Notes under the pieces: model-generated
Databases searched by the model: none
What the model was told of the DNA's origin: nothing
The model's input: only the letters and a program-made list of their open reading frames with translations
Shown: in pieces, positions 47,188-57,220 of the stretch
Layout: every line of letters starts with the position of its first letter
How positions within the stretch are numbered: the first letter of the stretch is position 1
Assembly (NCBI RefSeq): GCF_001021065.1
Contig: NZ_CP011546.1
Span: 1,550,001-1,614,000, forward strand
Reading direction: 5' to 3'
Length of the DNA stretch: 64,000 bases
From: Corynebacterium uterequi
Lineage (GTDB): Bacteria > Actinomycetota > Actinomycetes > Mycobacteriales > Mycobacteriaceae
Program-made: the position numbers and the translations under genes

Positions 47188-48285
47188 CTAGACGTTCTCG
47201 CGAGCGTTGTGATCGTAATCGTTGTCACCATCACGGGTCCCAGTGCGCGAGGAGTTGAACGGCTGGGTGGTAACGGCATAGGGCTCTTCGCCAATGGCAC
47301 GCAGCGCATCCGAGTTGGGGGCCTCCGGGTTGTCCATCCGGAACTGCATGTACTCGGTGAACTTCTCCGGCGAAACAACCCGCAGCTCGAAGTTCATCAT
47401 CGCGTGGTAGGTGCCGCACATCTCGCTGCATCGGCCGACGTAGGCGCCTTCCTCGATGCTCTCGATCTGGAAGGAGCGCTGCTGCTGGTTATTCTCCGGG
47501 TGAGCGTAGACGTCACGCTTGAAGAGGAACTCGGGAACCCAGAAGCCGTGAGACACGTCGCCGGAAGCCAGGTCGAACTGAACCGGGGTATTGGCGGGAA
47601 GCACCAGCACCGGAACCTCTTCGGTAGTGCCCAGGGTCTCGATCTCGTTGAAACGGAGGTAAGACTGGTCGCCCATGGACTTGCCGTGGATCGGGTTGGG
47701 GTTCTTGGTGCCCTCCGGGTCAACGGAGGTTTCCTCGGCAAGGCGAGTGCGCTCCTCGTCGATACCCTGGTACTCCTGACCGTCCGGGGTCAGCGAGCCG
47801 GCAACGGTGTTGTAGCCGAACTTCCAGTTCCACTGGAACGCGGTAACGTCGACGGTCACCTCGGGATTCTTGTCCAGGGCGACCACCTTCTGCTGGGCCT
47901 CCACCGTGAAGAAGAACAGGCCCATGACGATGACCACCGGGATGACGGTGAGCAGCAGCTCCAACGGGACGTTGTACTGCAGCTGCTTCGGGAACTCGCC
48001 ATAGCCCTTCTTCTCACCGGCCTTCCGGTTCCAGGCGACGATCGCCGTGATCATGAGGCTCCACATGATGATGCCGATGATCCAGGCGGTGACCCACACC
48101 CACACCCAGAAGTTATAGAGCCCCTGCCCCTCCGGAGTTACCGGATCGGGCCAGCCCATGTCCAAGACGTTTGCCAGTGCCTCCGGCGGAGCAACGTCAC
48201 ACCCCACCAGTGCGGTCGCGCCAAGCACGAGCGCTGCACCGAGCCCAGCCTTCCGGGCAACACCGCGCTTCATTCGCTGTTCCAC
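47188..48285 (-). CDS. ctaC: Cytochrome aa3 oxidase subunit II
   Basis: 365 residues from a GTG at 48285 behind AGGCAGG. A lipoprotein signal ends ALVGC, then two membrane segments and a cupredoxin domain with the CuA ligands in SHGFWVPEFLFKRDVYAHPE and CSEMCGTYHAMM. It takes electrons from QcrC into the oxidase. The open frame extends 14 codons upstream, but corynebacterial homologues begin at VEQ. The acidic insert before the CuA region is usual for supercomplex-type CtaC. Confidence 0.95.
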   Translation of the reverse strand: MEQRMKRGVARKAGLGAALVLGATALVGCDVAPPEALANVLDMGWPDPVTPEGQGLYNFWVWVWVTAWIIGIIMWSLMITAIVAWNRKAGEKKGYGEFPKQLQYNVPLELLLTVIPVVIVMGLFFFTVEAQQKVVALDKNPEVTVDVTAFQWNWKFGYNTVAGSLTPDGQEYQGIDEERTRLAEETSVDPEGTKNPNPIHGKSMGDQSYLRFNEIETLGTTEEVPVLVLPANTPVQFDLASGDVSHGFWVPEFLFKRDVYAHPENNQQQRSFQIESIEEGAYVGRCSEMCGTYHAMMNFELRVVSPEKFTEYMQFRMDNPEAPNSDALRAIGEEPYAVTTQPFNSSRTGTRDGDNDYDHNARENV

Positions 48286-48700
48286 GTGCGCCTGCCTTCC
48301 TGTCCACACAAATCTATGAATGTTCATTCACAACATTCCTATCTAAGGAGAATAGTGGATCACCCGTGAGTCGCCGTTTCGTTTGCCGACGAGCGAAAAA
48401 GGCACGTCGACGCGCAGAATCACGGACGCGCCGGTTTCACAGCTGCGACGCAGGTCGCGCGCCCTCCGAGCACAGCAACCCCCTGCATTTAGTGACTCGG
48501 ACCACAAACGGGTAGCTGGAATCTTCAACCGAAAGTTTGCACCTATTCGGGGATCGGGCTAACCCTGGGTGCCCCATTCGTCGCCGTGGCGCCCGCGCCC
48601 CTAAAGTGGAGTGATATCCCGAGGCCGGTGCGCCACCGAGGCTGGCCACCACCGTCGGCCTCGGCACCGACCTTATATATTTAAGGAGAAGATCAACAAG
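48286..48700. other. Divergent intergenic region between ctaC and asnB
   Basis: About 415 bases without a credible gene. An imperfect palindrome (TGAATGTTCATTCA, 48317-48330) lies near ctaC and has only a partial match to a GlxR site. Near asnB an AT-rich stretch CCTTATATATTTAAGG (48671-48686) overlaps the ribosome site. No RNA gene or terminator was recognised. Confidence 0.5.
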
Positions 48701-50629
48701 ATGTGCGGCCTTCTAGCCATGCTCACCACCACCGGTAACGCCGCCGCGTACGTCGACGCCGTCGAAGCCGCTCTGCCTTGCATGCGCCACCGGGGTCCCG
48801 ACGCGGCCGGCACCTGGCACGATAACAAGGCCCTGTTCGGCTTCAACCGGCTCGCCATTATCGACCTCGAGCATTCGCACCAGCCCCTGCGTTGGGGTCC
48901 GGCGGAGAGCCCCGACCGCTACGCCATGACCTTCAACGGCGAAATCTACAACTACGTTGAGCTGCGCGAAGAGCTTCAGGCCGCCGGGTACACCTTCAAC
49001 ACGTCCGGTGACTCGGAGACCATCGTCGTCGGTTACCACCACTGGGGTGCCGACGTCGTCGAGCACCTCCGCGGCATGTTCGCCTTCGTCATCTGGGACA
49101 CCGACGCCGACGTCATGTTCGCTGCCCGGGACCAGTTCGGCATCAAGCCGCTGTTCTACGCCACCACCGACGCCGGTACCGTGTTTGCCTCTGAGAAGAA
49201 ATCCATCCTTGAGTTGGCGGACGCGATTGGCCTTCCCCTCGACCTTGATCGCCGAGCCATCGAACACTACGTCGACCTTCAGTACACCCCGGAGCCGGAG
49301 ACCCTGCACGCCGGGATCCGCCGCGTCGAATCGGGGTGCACGGTGACCCTCTCCCCCGGCGGCGTTGTCGAGTCCCGTCGTTACTTCAAGCCCTCCTTCG
49401 CCGTGAAGCCGGTGGCCACCGGCGAGGAGCAGAAGCTCTTTGACCGCATTGCCGAGGTCCTCGAAGACTCGGTCGCTAAGCACATGCGCGCCGACGTAAC
49501 GGTCGGATCGTTCCTCTCGGGTGGCATCGATTCCACGGCTATCGCGGCTCTGGCCAAGCGTCACAACCCGGATCTGCTCACCTTTACTACTGGATTCGAG
49601 CGGGAAGGCTACTCGGAGATCGATGTGGCCGCCGAGTCCGCAGCGGCCATCGGCGCTGAACACATCGTCAAGGTCGTCTCCCCGGAGGAGTACGCCGACG
49701 CTATTCCCAAGATCATGTGGTACCTCGACGACCCGGTGGCCGACCCCTCCCTGGTCCCCCTCTACTTCGTCGCGGAGACCGCACGCAAGCACGTCAAGGT
49801 GGTGCTCTCCGGCGAAGGAGCCGACGAGCTCTTCGGCGGCTACACCATCTACAAGGAGCCGCTCTCACTCGCCCCCTTTGAGAAGTTCCCCCAACCGCTG
49901 CTCAAGGGCCTGCGCCACCTCGGGACCATGCTGCCCGACGGAATGAAGGGCAAGTCCCTGCTTGACCGCGGCACCGTGCCGATGGAGACCCGCTACTACG
50001 GCAATGCCCGGAACTTCAATTTCGACCAGCTCAGCCGTGTGCTGCCGTGGGCGCAGCGCGATTGGGATCACCGGGAGGTGACCGCACCGATCTACGAGGT
50101 CTCTCGCGATCTCGGGATGGATCCGGTCGCTCGAATGCAGCACCTGGACCTGTTCACCTGGATGCGGGGCGACATCCTCGTCAAGGCGGACAAAATCAAC
50201 ATGGCCAACTCCCTGGAGTTGCGCGTTCCCTTCCTCGACAAGGAGGTCTTCGAGCTGGCCCAGACCATCCCGCACGACCTCAAGATCTCCCACGGCACGA
50301 CCAAATACGCACTGCGTAAGGCTCTGGAGCAGATTGTTCCGCCGCACGTCCTGCACCGCCGCAAGCTCGGCTTCCCGGTGCCGATGCGTCACTGGTTGGC
50401 TGGCGACGAACTGTTTGGATGGGCTCAGGACACCATCACGCAGTCCCAGACCGAGGACATCTTCGATAAGAAGGCCGTGCTCGAGATGCTCAAGGAGCAC
50501 CGCGACGGTATCTCCGATCACTCCCGCCGGCTGTGGACGGTGTTGTGCTTCATGGTGTGGCACGGCATCTTCGTGGAAAAGCGGATCGACCCGCAGATCG
50601 AGCAGCGCGACTACCCGGTCCGGCTCTAA
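48701..50629 (+). CDS. ltsA: Glutamine-dependent amidotransferase AsnB/LtsA
   Basis: 642 residues from ATG at 48701 with AAGGAG upstream. Cys2 (MCGLLA) is the class II glutaminase nucleophile, with RHRGPDAAGTW and GFNRLAIIDLEHSHQP; the synthetase domain has FLSGGIDSTAIAAL (PP-loop). Although similar to asparagine synthetase B, corynebacterial LtsA and mycobacterial AsnB are linked to amidation of mDAP in peptidoglycan and to lysozyme resistance. Its place next to ctaC and opposite erpA is the usual one in the order. Confidence 0.92.
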   Translation: MCGLLAMLTTTGNAAAYVDAVEAALPCMRHRGPDAAGTWHDNKALFGFNRLAIIDLEHSHQPLRWGPAESPDRYAMTFNGEIYNYVELREELQAAGYTFNTSGDSETIVVGYHHWGADVVEHLRGMFAFVIWDTDADVMFAARDQFGIKPLFYATTDAGTVFASEKKSILELADAIGLPLDLDRRAIEHYVDLQYTPEPETLHAGIRRVESGCTVTLSPGGVVESRRYFKPSFAVKPVATGEEQKLFDRIAEVLEDSVAKHMRADVTVGSFLSGGIDSTAIAALAKRHNPDLLTFTTGFEREGYSEIDVAAESAAAIGAEHIVKVVSPEEYADAIPKIMWYLDDPVADPSLVPLYFVAETARKHVKVVLSGEGADELFGGYTIYKEPLSLAPFEKFPQPLLKGLRHLGTMLPDGMKGKSLLDRGTVPMETRYYGNARNFNFDQLSRVLPWAQRDWDHREVTAPIYEVSRDLGMDPVARMQHLDLFTWMRGDILVKADKINMANSLELRVPFLDKEVFELAQTIPHDLKISHGTTKYALRKALEQIVPPHVLHRRKLGFPVPMRHWLAGDELFGWAQDTITQSQTEDIFDKKAVLEMLKEHRDGISDHSRRLWTVLCFMVWHGIFVEKRIDPQIEQRDYPVRL

Positions 50630-50635
50630 GCCAAA

Positions 50636-50680
50636 GGCAGCGCCGCCCCGAGTCACTGTTGACCTCGGGGCGGCGCTGCC
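50636..50680. terminator. Bidirectional terminator between ltsA and erpA
   Basis: A perfect 17-bp stem (50636-50652 with 50664-50680, core GGCAGCGCCGCCCCGAG) and an 11-base loop sit between two convergent genes, 7 bases from one stop codon and 17 from the other. It should stop transcription from both sides, though neither side has a strong T-run. Confidence 0.85.
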
Positions 50681-50697
50681 CTGACTTAACGTTCGCC

Positions 50698-51042
50698 TTA
50701 GTTGAAGGAGTCACCGCACGCGCAAGCGCTGCCCGCGTTCGGGTTGTCGATGGTGAACCCCTGGGCTTCGATGGTGTCCGAGAAGTCGATGGTGGCGCCC
50801 ATGAGGTAGGGAACGCTCATCTTGTCCACCACGAGGTTGACGCCGCCGACGGTGTCCACCTTGTCCCCGTCGAGCGAGCGGTCATCGAAGTAGAGCTGGT
50901 AGCGCAGGCCAGCGCAGCCACCGGGCTGGACAGCGATGCGCAGCGAAAGGTCATCTCGGCCCTCCTGCTCCAGCAGTGCCTTCGCCTTTGCGGCAGCGGC
51001 TTCGGTGAGGGTCACGCCAGTGGAAGTAGCGGGAGCGGTCAT
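50698..51042 (-). CDS. erpA: Iron-sulfur cluster insertion protein ErpA (HesB/IscA family)
   Basis: 114 residues. The three conserved cysteines appear in QPGGCAGLRY and SACACGDSF. A-type carriers deliver iron-sulfur clusters to apoproteins such as the Rieske protein and radical-SAM lipoyl synthase, both tied to neighbouring pathways. TAGGAGAA lies upstream of the ATG. Confidence 0.93.
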   Translation of the reverse strand: MTAPATSTGVTLTEAAAAKAKALLEQEGRDDLSLRIAVQPGGCAGLRYQLYFDDRSLDGDKVDTVGGVNLVVDKMSVPYLMGATIDFSDTIEAQGFTIDNPNAGSACACGDSFN

Positions 51043-51166
51043 AATCGTCTAGTTCTCCTAACATCGTCGAGCGTCGTCCCTCTCCGTAGGTGGGACTGCT
51101 GTGTGTAACGTCATCCTAGGCCCCAGTATTCCAAGAAGCCAGGACCGGGCGGTAACCTAGGTCCTT

Positions 51167-51880
51167 GTGAAACGTCCTAGGCAGAATTCCTCCCCGTCCT
51201 CTGATTCGGCTTCCGGCTCCACCGCGGCCTCCGCCCAGGTTGACGAGGCGACGACGGAGCGCGCTGAGCAGCAACACCGGCCCGGCTACACCCCGCCGAA
51301 GGGCAAGGCAACGCCGAAGCGCCGGGATCAGGAGATCAAGCGCGGCGTCCGGCGTGACCCTCACGCGCTGAGCACGGCGCAGGCCTCGCAGCGGCGTAAA
51401 GAGCTCAAGAAGTCCATGTCCAAGGAAGAATGGAAAGAGTTCAAGCGCAAGGAGCGCGAAGAAACCCGCGAGCGCAACCGTCACTACCGGGAACGGATGG
51501 ACGCCGGTGACGAGCGCTACCTGCTCGACCGTGACAAGGGCAAGGTGCGCGGATGGGTCCGTGACTGGGTGGATTCGCGCCGCTTCCTCAGTAACCTCTT
51601 CATGCCGTTGGCCGTCGTGATGCTGGTCGTCATGCTCTTCGCCAATGTCTTCCCGCCAGCAGTGCTCAACGCCACGATGATCGTGCTGTGGGTGGTGATC
51701 GCGGTGTTCTTCATCGACGCCATTGTCCTCGGCCGGCGTGCCAATAAGGCCGCGGCGGAGAAGTTCCCCGGATCTGCGGAGACCGGTTTCCGCCTCGGCT
51801 CCTATGCGGTGTCCCGCGCCACGCAGCCGCGCCGCTGGCGCACCCCGCGGCCGCGGGTGGAGCTCGGCGCCGACGTTTAA
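51167..51880 (+). CDS. DUF3043 membrane protein
   Basis: 237 residues from a GTG. A hydrophilic, strongly charged N-terminal half (KGKATPKRRDQEIKRG, RHYRERMDAGDERYLLDRDKG) is the DUF3043 signature; two membrane segments (about 142-160 and 163-183) and a basic tail follow. The family is actinobacterial and uncharacterised. It is divergent from erpA and 49 bases before cobT. Confidence 0.88.
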   Translation: MKRPRQNSSPSSDSASGSTAASAQVDEATTERAEQQHRPGYTPPKGKATPKRRDQEIKRGVRRDPHALSTAQASQRRKELKKSMSKEEWKEFKRKEREETRERNRHYRERMDAGDERYLLDRDKGKVRGWVRDWVDSRRFLSNLFMPLAVVMLVVMLFANVFPPAVLNATMIVLWVVIAVFFIDAIVLGRRANKAAAEKFPGSAETGFRLGSYAVSRATQPRRWRTPRPRVELGADV

Positions 51881-51929
51881 ACCTCAACACCCTCATCGAC
51901 CCCGGTTTTCGAGAAAGGTTCTCACGGCC

Positions 51930-52958
51930 GTGTCCGAACTCACCGTCCCCTCCCCCGACCAGCTCAGTGCCGACCGGATGACGGAGCTGCTCGCGTCGAC
52001 GCCGCGCGGAGTGGGGCTTGGACGCCTGGCCGGCATTGCCTCCTCCCTCGCCGCCTGGCAGCACCAGGTTCCCCCGGCGCCCATCGATCGCCCCCGAGTG
52101 GTTGTTTTCGCCGGTGACCACGGCATCGCCGAGCGCGGCATCTCCGCTTATGCGCCCCAGGCCAGCGTCGAGCAGTACGAGGAGCTTCGCACGGGGGGCG
52201 GGCCAGCGCAGACCCTCGCCCGGGTGTGCGCCGCGTCGGTTCGCATCGTGGACATCAGCCTCGACCACGAGGCCTGGGGAGACGAACGAGTATCGAAGTC
52301 TTGCCCTGCCATCGACGTCTCCGACGCGATGACGGAAAGTGAGATGACCCGCGCGCTGGAGATCGGGCGACGTATCGCCGATCAGGAGATCGACGGTGGC
52401 GCGGACCTGCTGCTTCCGGGGCATATCGGGGTGGCGGCGTCGACGTCGGTGGCGGCCGTCGTGGGGACGCTCACCGCCACCGAGCCGGTGGCCATTGTCG
52501 GGCCGGGCTCGGGGATCACCGACGAGATGTGGAAGCGGAAGGTCAGCGTGTTGCGTGACGCCATGTTCCGGGCCCGCGCGGTGAAGGGCGACGCTCGGGA
52601 AGTGGTGCGCACCGTCGGCTCGCCGGAATTTGCCGCCCTGGTCGGTTTCATCGCCCAGGCCGCGTCGCGGCGGACCCCCGTGTTGCTCGACGGCGCTATC
52701 GTATCCGCCGCCGCCTTCGTTGCCGACCAGGTCTGCCCCGGTGTCCGGCATTGGCTTCTGGCCAGCCAGCTGTCCGGCGAACCGGCGCACCTCGTAGCCG
52801 TGCAGCAACTGGGGTTGACGCCGCTGCTCGCGCTGGATCTCAACCTTGGCCAGGGTGCGGGCAGCGTGCTGGCGCTGTCGCTCATCTCAGCCGCGTGCGC
52901 ACTAGCGGTCGACGAGGCCGTCGTCGCCTCGCAGGCGCGCAGCAGCGACGCCGGTTAA
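51930..52958 (+). CDS. cobT: Nicotinate-nucleotide--dimethylbenzimidazole phosphoribosyltransferase
   Basis: 342 residues from a GTG at 51930. [32 protein letters not shown] and the late [15 protein letters not shown] are CobT motifs, with the catalytic Glu expected near the C-terminus. It makes alpha-ribazole phosphate for the lower ligand of cobalamin. In M. tuberculosis cobS and cobU accompany it; here neither is adjacent. It converges on ilvE, the two stops sharing TTAA. Confidence 0.9.
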   Translation: MSELTVPSPDQLSADRMTELLASTPRGVGLGRLAGIASSLAAWQHQVPPAPIDRPRVVVFAGDHGIAERGISAYAPQASVEQYEELRTGGGPAQTLARVCAASVRIVDISLDHEAWGDERVSKSCPAIDVSDAMTESEMTRALEIGRRIADQEIDGGADLLLPGHIGVAASTSVAAVVGTLTATEPVAIVGPGSGITDEMWKRKVSVLRDAMFRARAVKGDAREVVRTVGSPEFAALVGFIAQAASRRTPVLLDGAIVSAAAFVADQVCPGVRHWLLASQLSGEPAHLVAVQQLGLTPLLALDLNLGQGAGSVLALSLISAACALAVDEAVVASQARSSDAG

Positions 52959-54064
52959 GCCTTCGCGACGAGCGGGTACACCCAGCCGTGGGTGTCCTCG
53001 ATGCGGCCCTGTTGGATGGCGGTGAGGCGCTCGCGCAGGGCCATCGTGATCTCGCCGGGTTCGTTGTTGTTGACGACGAAGTCAGTGTCGGTGCCCATGA
53101 CGTGACCGACCGGGGTGAGCACCGCCGCGGTTCCGCAGGCCAGTGCCTCCGTCATGGCTCCGGAAGCGACGTCCTCGCGCCACTCGTCAACGGTGATCTT
53201 GCGCTCCTCCGTGGCGTAGCCGAGGTCCTCGGCCACCGTGAGCAGCGAATCCCGCGTCACGCCAGGAAGCAGGGAACCGGACAACGCGGGTGTGACCACC
53301 CGGGCGTCGGCACCGGAACCGTAGACGAACATGAGGTTCATGCCGCCCATTTCCTCGATGTACGTGCGGTCAATGGCGTCGAGCCACACGACCTGATCGC
53401 AGCCCTTCTCCTCAGCCTGAGCTTGGGCGATGAGGGAAGCCGCGTAGTTGCCGGCGAACTTTGCCGCCCCGGTTCCGCCTGGGGCGGCGCGAACGTAATC
53501 CTCGCCGAGCCAGACCGACACCGGGGTGATGCCGCCGCTGAAGTAAGCCCCCACCGGGGAGGCGATGACGTAGTAACGGTAGCTACTCGACGGGTGAACC
53601 CCCAGCGATACCTCGGTGGAGATCATGAACGGACGCAGGTAGAGGCTCTCCTCCCCGCCGGGAGCGGGGACCCAGTCCTGGTCGATGTCCACCAACTGGC
53701 GCAGGGACTCGATGAACACCTCGACCGGCAGCTCCGGCATGGCCAACCTTTCGGCGGAGCGCTGGAGGCGCTGTCCATTCTGGTCCGGGCGGAAGGTGAC
53801 GATAGTGCCGTCGGCGTGGCGGTAGGCCTTGATGCCTTCGAAGATCGCCTGGCCGTAGTGGAGAACCGAGGTAGCCGGGTCCATGACGATGGGACCGTAG
53901 GGCTGGACCTGGGCGTTGTGCCAGCCCTTGTCCGCGGTCCAATCAATAGTGACCATGTGGTCCGTGAAGTTCTTGCCGAAGGCCGGCTGGGCCAGTATGG
54001 CCGCCCGCTCCTCGGCGGTCGCGGGGTTCGGATTGCGGTGGATCGTGAACTCAAGGGAAGTCAT
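52955..54064 (-). CDS. ilvE: Branched-chain amino-acid aminotransferase
   Basis: 369 residues from the ATG at 54064. Class IV PLP fold: [12 protein letters not shown], the PLP lysine in [12 protein letters not shown], and MNLMFVYG with [12 protein letters not shown] near the end. It transaminates valine, leucine and isoleucine with 2-oxoglutarate. An eight-codon longer frame was rejected because family similarity begins MTSLEF. Confidence 0.95.
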   Translation of the reverse strand: MTSLEFTIHRNPNPATAEERAAILAQPAFGKNFTDHMVTIDWTADKGWHNAQVQPYGPIVMDPATSVLHYGQAIFEGIKAYRHADGTIVTFRPDQNGQRLQRSAERLAMPELPVEVFIESLRQLVDIDQDWVPAPGGEESLYLRPFMISTEVSLGVHPSSSYRYYVIASPVGAYFSGGITPVSVWLGEDYVRAAPGGTGAAKFAGNYAASLIAQAQAEEKGCDQVVWLDAIDRTYIEEMGGMNLMFVYGSGADARVVTPALSGSLLPGVTRDSLLTVAEDLGYATEERKITVDEWREDVASGAMTEALACGTAAVLTPVGHVMGTDTDFVVNNNEPGEITMALRERLTAIQQGRIEDTHGWVYPLVAKA

Positions 54065-54157
54065 GGGTTCAAACCTACCCTGGTACACCCGCCCGATTTT
54101 GTGAACCCCGTCGCTTAAGGTGGGGCGAGAGACTATTTCCTACTTAAAGGAGACCCC

Positions 54158-55660
54158 GTGTCCACATCGCACGATTGTCCTGCGCTGCCCGCCGTCGGCC
54201 GCTATCCGGCCGTGACGGCCGTCGACGCCGCCCCCTCCGGGGTGGGAACCATCCTGGTTGGGCTGTTTGCTGACGAAGACTGCCCCGAGCTTCCGGCCTC
54301 CAGCCTCCTCAGCGAGGACCAGACTCGGCAGGTGTATGAGGACCTAGCTGCCGTCGGTGCCAAGGGCACGCACGGCGAGCTCACCCGCATTCCTGCCCCC
54401 GTGTCGGCGGACGCGGCGGTCATCCTGGCGGTGGGCCTTGGCGAGGCTGAGGACATGGACGACGAGCGGCTGCGGCGGGCAGCCGGCATTGCCGCGCGCT
54501 CGCTGCGCGCCGACGAGTCCGTCGCCACCACCCTCACAGACCTTGGCGCGGAGGCCGTGGCCGAGGGCTTGGTGTTGGGCGGCTACTCCTACCCGGGTAT
54601 CCACGGCACTGCAGCGCCGGCGCAGGACAAGGCCGGGGCGGCAAGCGTCGCGCTCGTCGGCGTGGCTCCGGAGTCCGTTGCTGCCGCGCTGGAGACCTCA
54701 GCCACGGTCAACTTCGTGCGCGACCTGGTCAACACCCCGGCCAACCTGCTTTACCCGGAGTCCTATGCCGCGCTGGTGGCTGAGCACGCGAAGAAGGCCG
54801 GCCTGGAGGTGGAGGTCCTCGACGAGCAGCAGCTGGCGGAGCAGGGCTTCGGCGGGATCCTCGCCGTCGGCCAGGGCTCGGCGCGTCCGCCGCGTCTTGT
54901 TCGCTTGACCTGGACGGGCAGCGAGTCGGGACCGTTCTACGCGCTGGTGGGTAAGGGCATTACCTTCGATACCGGCGGTATCTCCCTCAAGCCGGCGTCG
55001 AAGATGGAGAACATGATCTCCGACATGGGTGGGTCCGCGGCCGTCGTGGGCGCCGCCCTCACCGCCGCCCGGTTGCAGCTACCTATCAAGCTCACGGCGA
55101 CGATCGCCCTGGCCGAGAACATGCCCTCCGGGTCCGCCACCCGCCCGGGCGACGTGGTTACGCACTATGGCGGCGTGACCACCGAGGTCATTAACACCGA
55201 CGCGGAAGGCCGGCTGGTGCTTGGCGACGCCATGGCGCGCGCGTGCGAAGACAACCCCGACTTCCTCATCGACACGGCAACGCTCACCGGAGCCCAGATC
55301 GTCGCCCTCGGCGAACGCACCGCCGGTGTCATGGGCACCGCGCGCTTCCGAGACGCCGTCGCGGCCGCTGGCCGAGAGGTCGGTGAGCAGGCCTGGGCCA
55401 TGCCGATGTTGGAAGAGCACGAGAAGGAGCTGAAGAGCTTCATCGCGGATATTCGCAACGTCCACAACTCCCGGTCCGGTGGCATGGAGTACGCGGCGTC
55501 GTATCTTTCCACCTTTGTCGCGGAGGGCATCGAGTGGGCGCACGTCGACGTCGCCGGGCCGTCGTGGAACGATGCCGCGCCGCACGGTTATACCCCGAAG
55601 AGGGCAACTGGCGCGCCCATGCGCACCATCGTCAAGGTGCTTCGGGACGCAGTTTCCTAG
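54158..55660 (+). CDS. pepA: Leucyl aminopeptidase (M17)
   Basis: 500 residues from a GTG with AAAGGAG upstream. The C-terminal catalytic domain has ALVGKGITFDTGGISLKP and VINTDAEGRLVLGDAM, which supply the two-metal ligands, and NSRSGGMEYAASYL. It releases N-terminal residues from peptides and may recycle glutathione-like or cysteinyl conjugates. Divergent from ilvE. Confidence 0.95.
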   Translation: MSTSHDCPALPAVGRYPAVTAVDAAPSGVGTILVGLFADEDCPELPASSLLSEDQTRQVYEDLAAVGAKGTHGELTRIPAPVSADAAVILAVGLGEAEDMDDERLRRAAGIAARSLRADESVATTLTDLGAEAVAEGLVLGGYSYPGIHGTAAPAQDKAGAASVALVGVAPESVAAALETSATVNFVRDLVNTPANLLYPESYAALVAEHAKKAGLEVEVLDEQQLAEQGFGGILAVGQGSARPPRLVRLTWTGSESGPFYALVGKGITFDTGGISLKPASKMENMISDMGGSAAVVGAALTAARLQLPIKLTATIALAENMPSGSATRPGDVVTHYGGVTTEVINTDAEGRLVLGDAMARACEDNPDFLIDTATLTGAQIVALGERTAGVMGTARFRDAVAAAGREVGEQAWAMPMLEEHEKELKSFIADIRNVHNSRSGGMEYAASYLSTFVAEGIEWAHVDVAGPSWNDAAPHGYTPKRATGAPMRTIVKVLRDAVS

Positions 55661-55674
55661 GGATATGGACGCCT

Positions 55675-55699
55675 GTCGGAGGCAGGTGCAACCTCCGAC
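55675..55699 (+). terminator. Hairpin after pepA
   Basis: GTCGGAGG and CCTCCGAC pair perfectly across nine bases, 15 bases after the pepA stop. The following gggttcgtcct is only slightly T-rich, so this is a moderate candidate. Confidence 0.5.
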
Positions 55700-55754
55700 G
55701 GGTTCGTCCTCTACGCTCGGGGGTAGAACCGTAACGCCTATCCTCGGATGAACG

Positions 55755-57113
55755 ATGCACCAGCTTCACACGCCCGCCACTGCCACCTTGCGTGGCCGCC
55801 TGTCGTCGGCAGGCTTCATCGTGGTGCTCGTGTGCCTCGCGGTGGCGACGGTGTGGGTGATCGCCGGCAACCTCCAGCCCGAGCTCCTTCGTCCCAGCCA
55901 AGGCGATTACGTGATGGATCACCTCACTGGCGAGTTCGGCCGCCGGCCCGACGAATTCTCCCTGTTCGGGCTGCCCATGGACTTCATGTGCTACTGGATG
56001 GCCGGCCGCTCTTTGCTCTCAGGCCACGACGTGTGGGAAACCGCCTATCACGTCTACAACGGCAACGGCGTCATCCTCGAACTGCCCTTTACCTACCCGC
56101 CTATCGCCGCGCTGTTCTTCGCGCTGTGGGCGCTCATCCCGCTGGAGATCTCATCGACACTGTGGCAGGTGGTGTCACTGCTGCTGTGGGGGTGGATCGT
56201 CTACGCCAGCCTGGGGCTTATGCGGCTCAGCGAAGCTCGACGCCTCGTCGTGACCCCGCTGGTTACGGTGGCGTCCTTCCTGCTGTTTCCCGTGTGGGGA
56301 AGCTTCTACTGGGGGCAGGTCAATGTCGCAATCATGGCGTTGATTCTTGTTGATTTCTACCGCCCGGCGCATCGCGAGTCCCGCTTCGCCGGCGTCGGCG
56401 TCGGCCTGGCCGCGGCCATTAAGCTGCACCCGGCCTTCTTCGGGCTGTTATTCCTCGCCCAAAAACGCTACCGGGCCGCCGTCACCTCCGCCGTGACTTT
56501 CTTCGCCGTGTCCATCGTCAGCTCTCTTGTTGTTCCTGGCGGCTTGCGGTACTGGGTCGATATCATGCTCGATACCAATCGGTTCGACGGCATCAAAAAC
56601 GCCACGTCACAATCCATTCTCGTGGTGCTCAAACGCGACTACGGGATGCAGTCGCCGACCTTGTGGCTCGTGCTGTCGGCTGTGCTCACACTGCTGTGCT
56701 TCTTCGCGTTGCGGGTTCTCGTTAAGCGCGGGCAGATCGTGGCGGCCTGTGCCCTGACAGGGCTCGTGATGTGTCTGGTTTCTCCCTTCGCGTGGTACCA
56801 CTACTACTTGTGGCTCCTGCCGCTGGCTATCGCCGTCGTGGGGGCGGCACTCATGAGCTTCGAGCGGCGGGTCACCGGGGAGCGCCCGCTTCTTTTGGCC
56901 GCCGGAGCACTGGCGATTCTCACAGCGTCGTTGGCAATCCTTTTGCCCTATATGGGGGCAGATTATGGCTTGTCTGTGGACCTGCACGATCAGATCCGGG
57001 TGGACAGCCCGGAGGAAAACACCGGACTGTGGACGTGGTGGTCGCTGGCGCTGGCAGTGGGGGTGAGCGTCGGGTCTATCGCTTTTCCGCCTATCCGGGC
57101 CCCGCGGCGGTAG
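55755..57113 (+). CDS. GT87 membrane glycosyltransferase (mannosyltransferase-like)
   Basis: 452 residues, about ten membrane segments. LPMDFMCYWMAGRSLLSGHDVWE carries the catalytic acidic residue of GT87 enzymes, followed by FTYPPIAALFF, a motif also present in the mptC product of this window, and FYWGQVNVAIMALILVDFYRP. It probably transfers a polyprenyl-phosphate-linked mannose or arabinose to an envelope glycan. Specificity is not known. It lies between pepA and aceF and is likely transcribed alone. Confidence 0.85.
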   Translation: MHQLHTPATATLRGRLSSAGFIVVLVCLAVATVWVIAGNLQPELLRPSQGDYVMDHLTGEFGRRPDEFSLFGLPMDFMCYWMAGRSLLSGHDVWETAYHVYNGNGVILELPFTYPPIAALFFALWALIPLEISSTLWQVVSLLLWGWIVYASLGLMRLSEARRLVVTPLVTVASFLLFPVWGSFYWGQVNVAIMALILVDFYRPAHRESRFAGVGVGLAAAIKLHPAFFGLLFLAQKRYRAAVTSAVTFFAVSIVSSLVVPGGLRYWVDIMLDTNRFDGIKNATSQSILVVLKRDYGMQSPTLWLVLSAVLTLLCFFALRVLVKRGQIVAACALTGLVMCLVSPFAWYHYYLWLLPLAIAVVGAALMSFERRVTGERPLLLAAGALAILTASLAILLPYMGADYGLSVDLHDQIRVDSPEENTGLWTWWSLALAVGVSVGSIAFPPIRAPRR

Positions 57114-57220
57114 TAACGGGTGCCCTACGGGTGGGGGCGGAGTGAAACGCGTCGCTCACTTTGACGGTAGGCTCTCTGGCAGAAACTTACCGCTTTAAGA
57201 CAATCGAGGAGTCTGAACAC

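Noticed and set aside
48317-48332. GlxR site upstream of ctaC
   Set aside because: TGAAT-N6-TCACA matches only one half of the consensus; reported only in the intergenic description.
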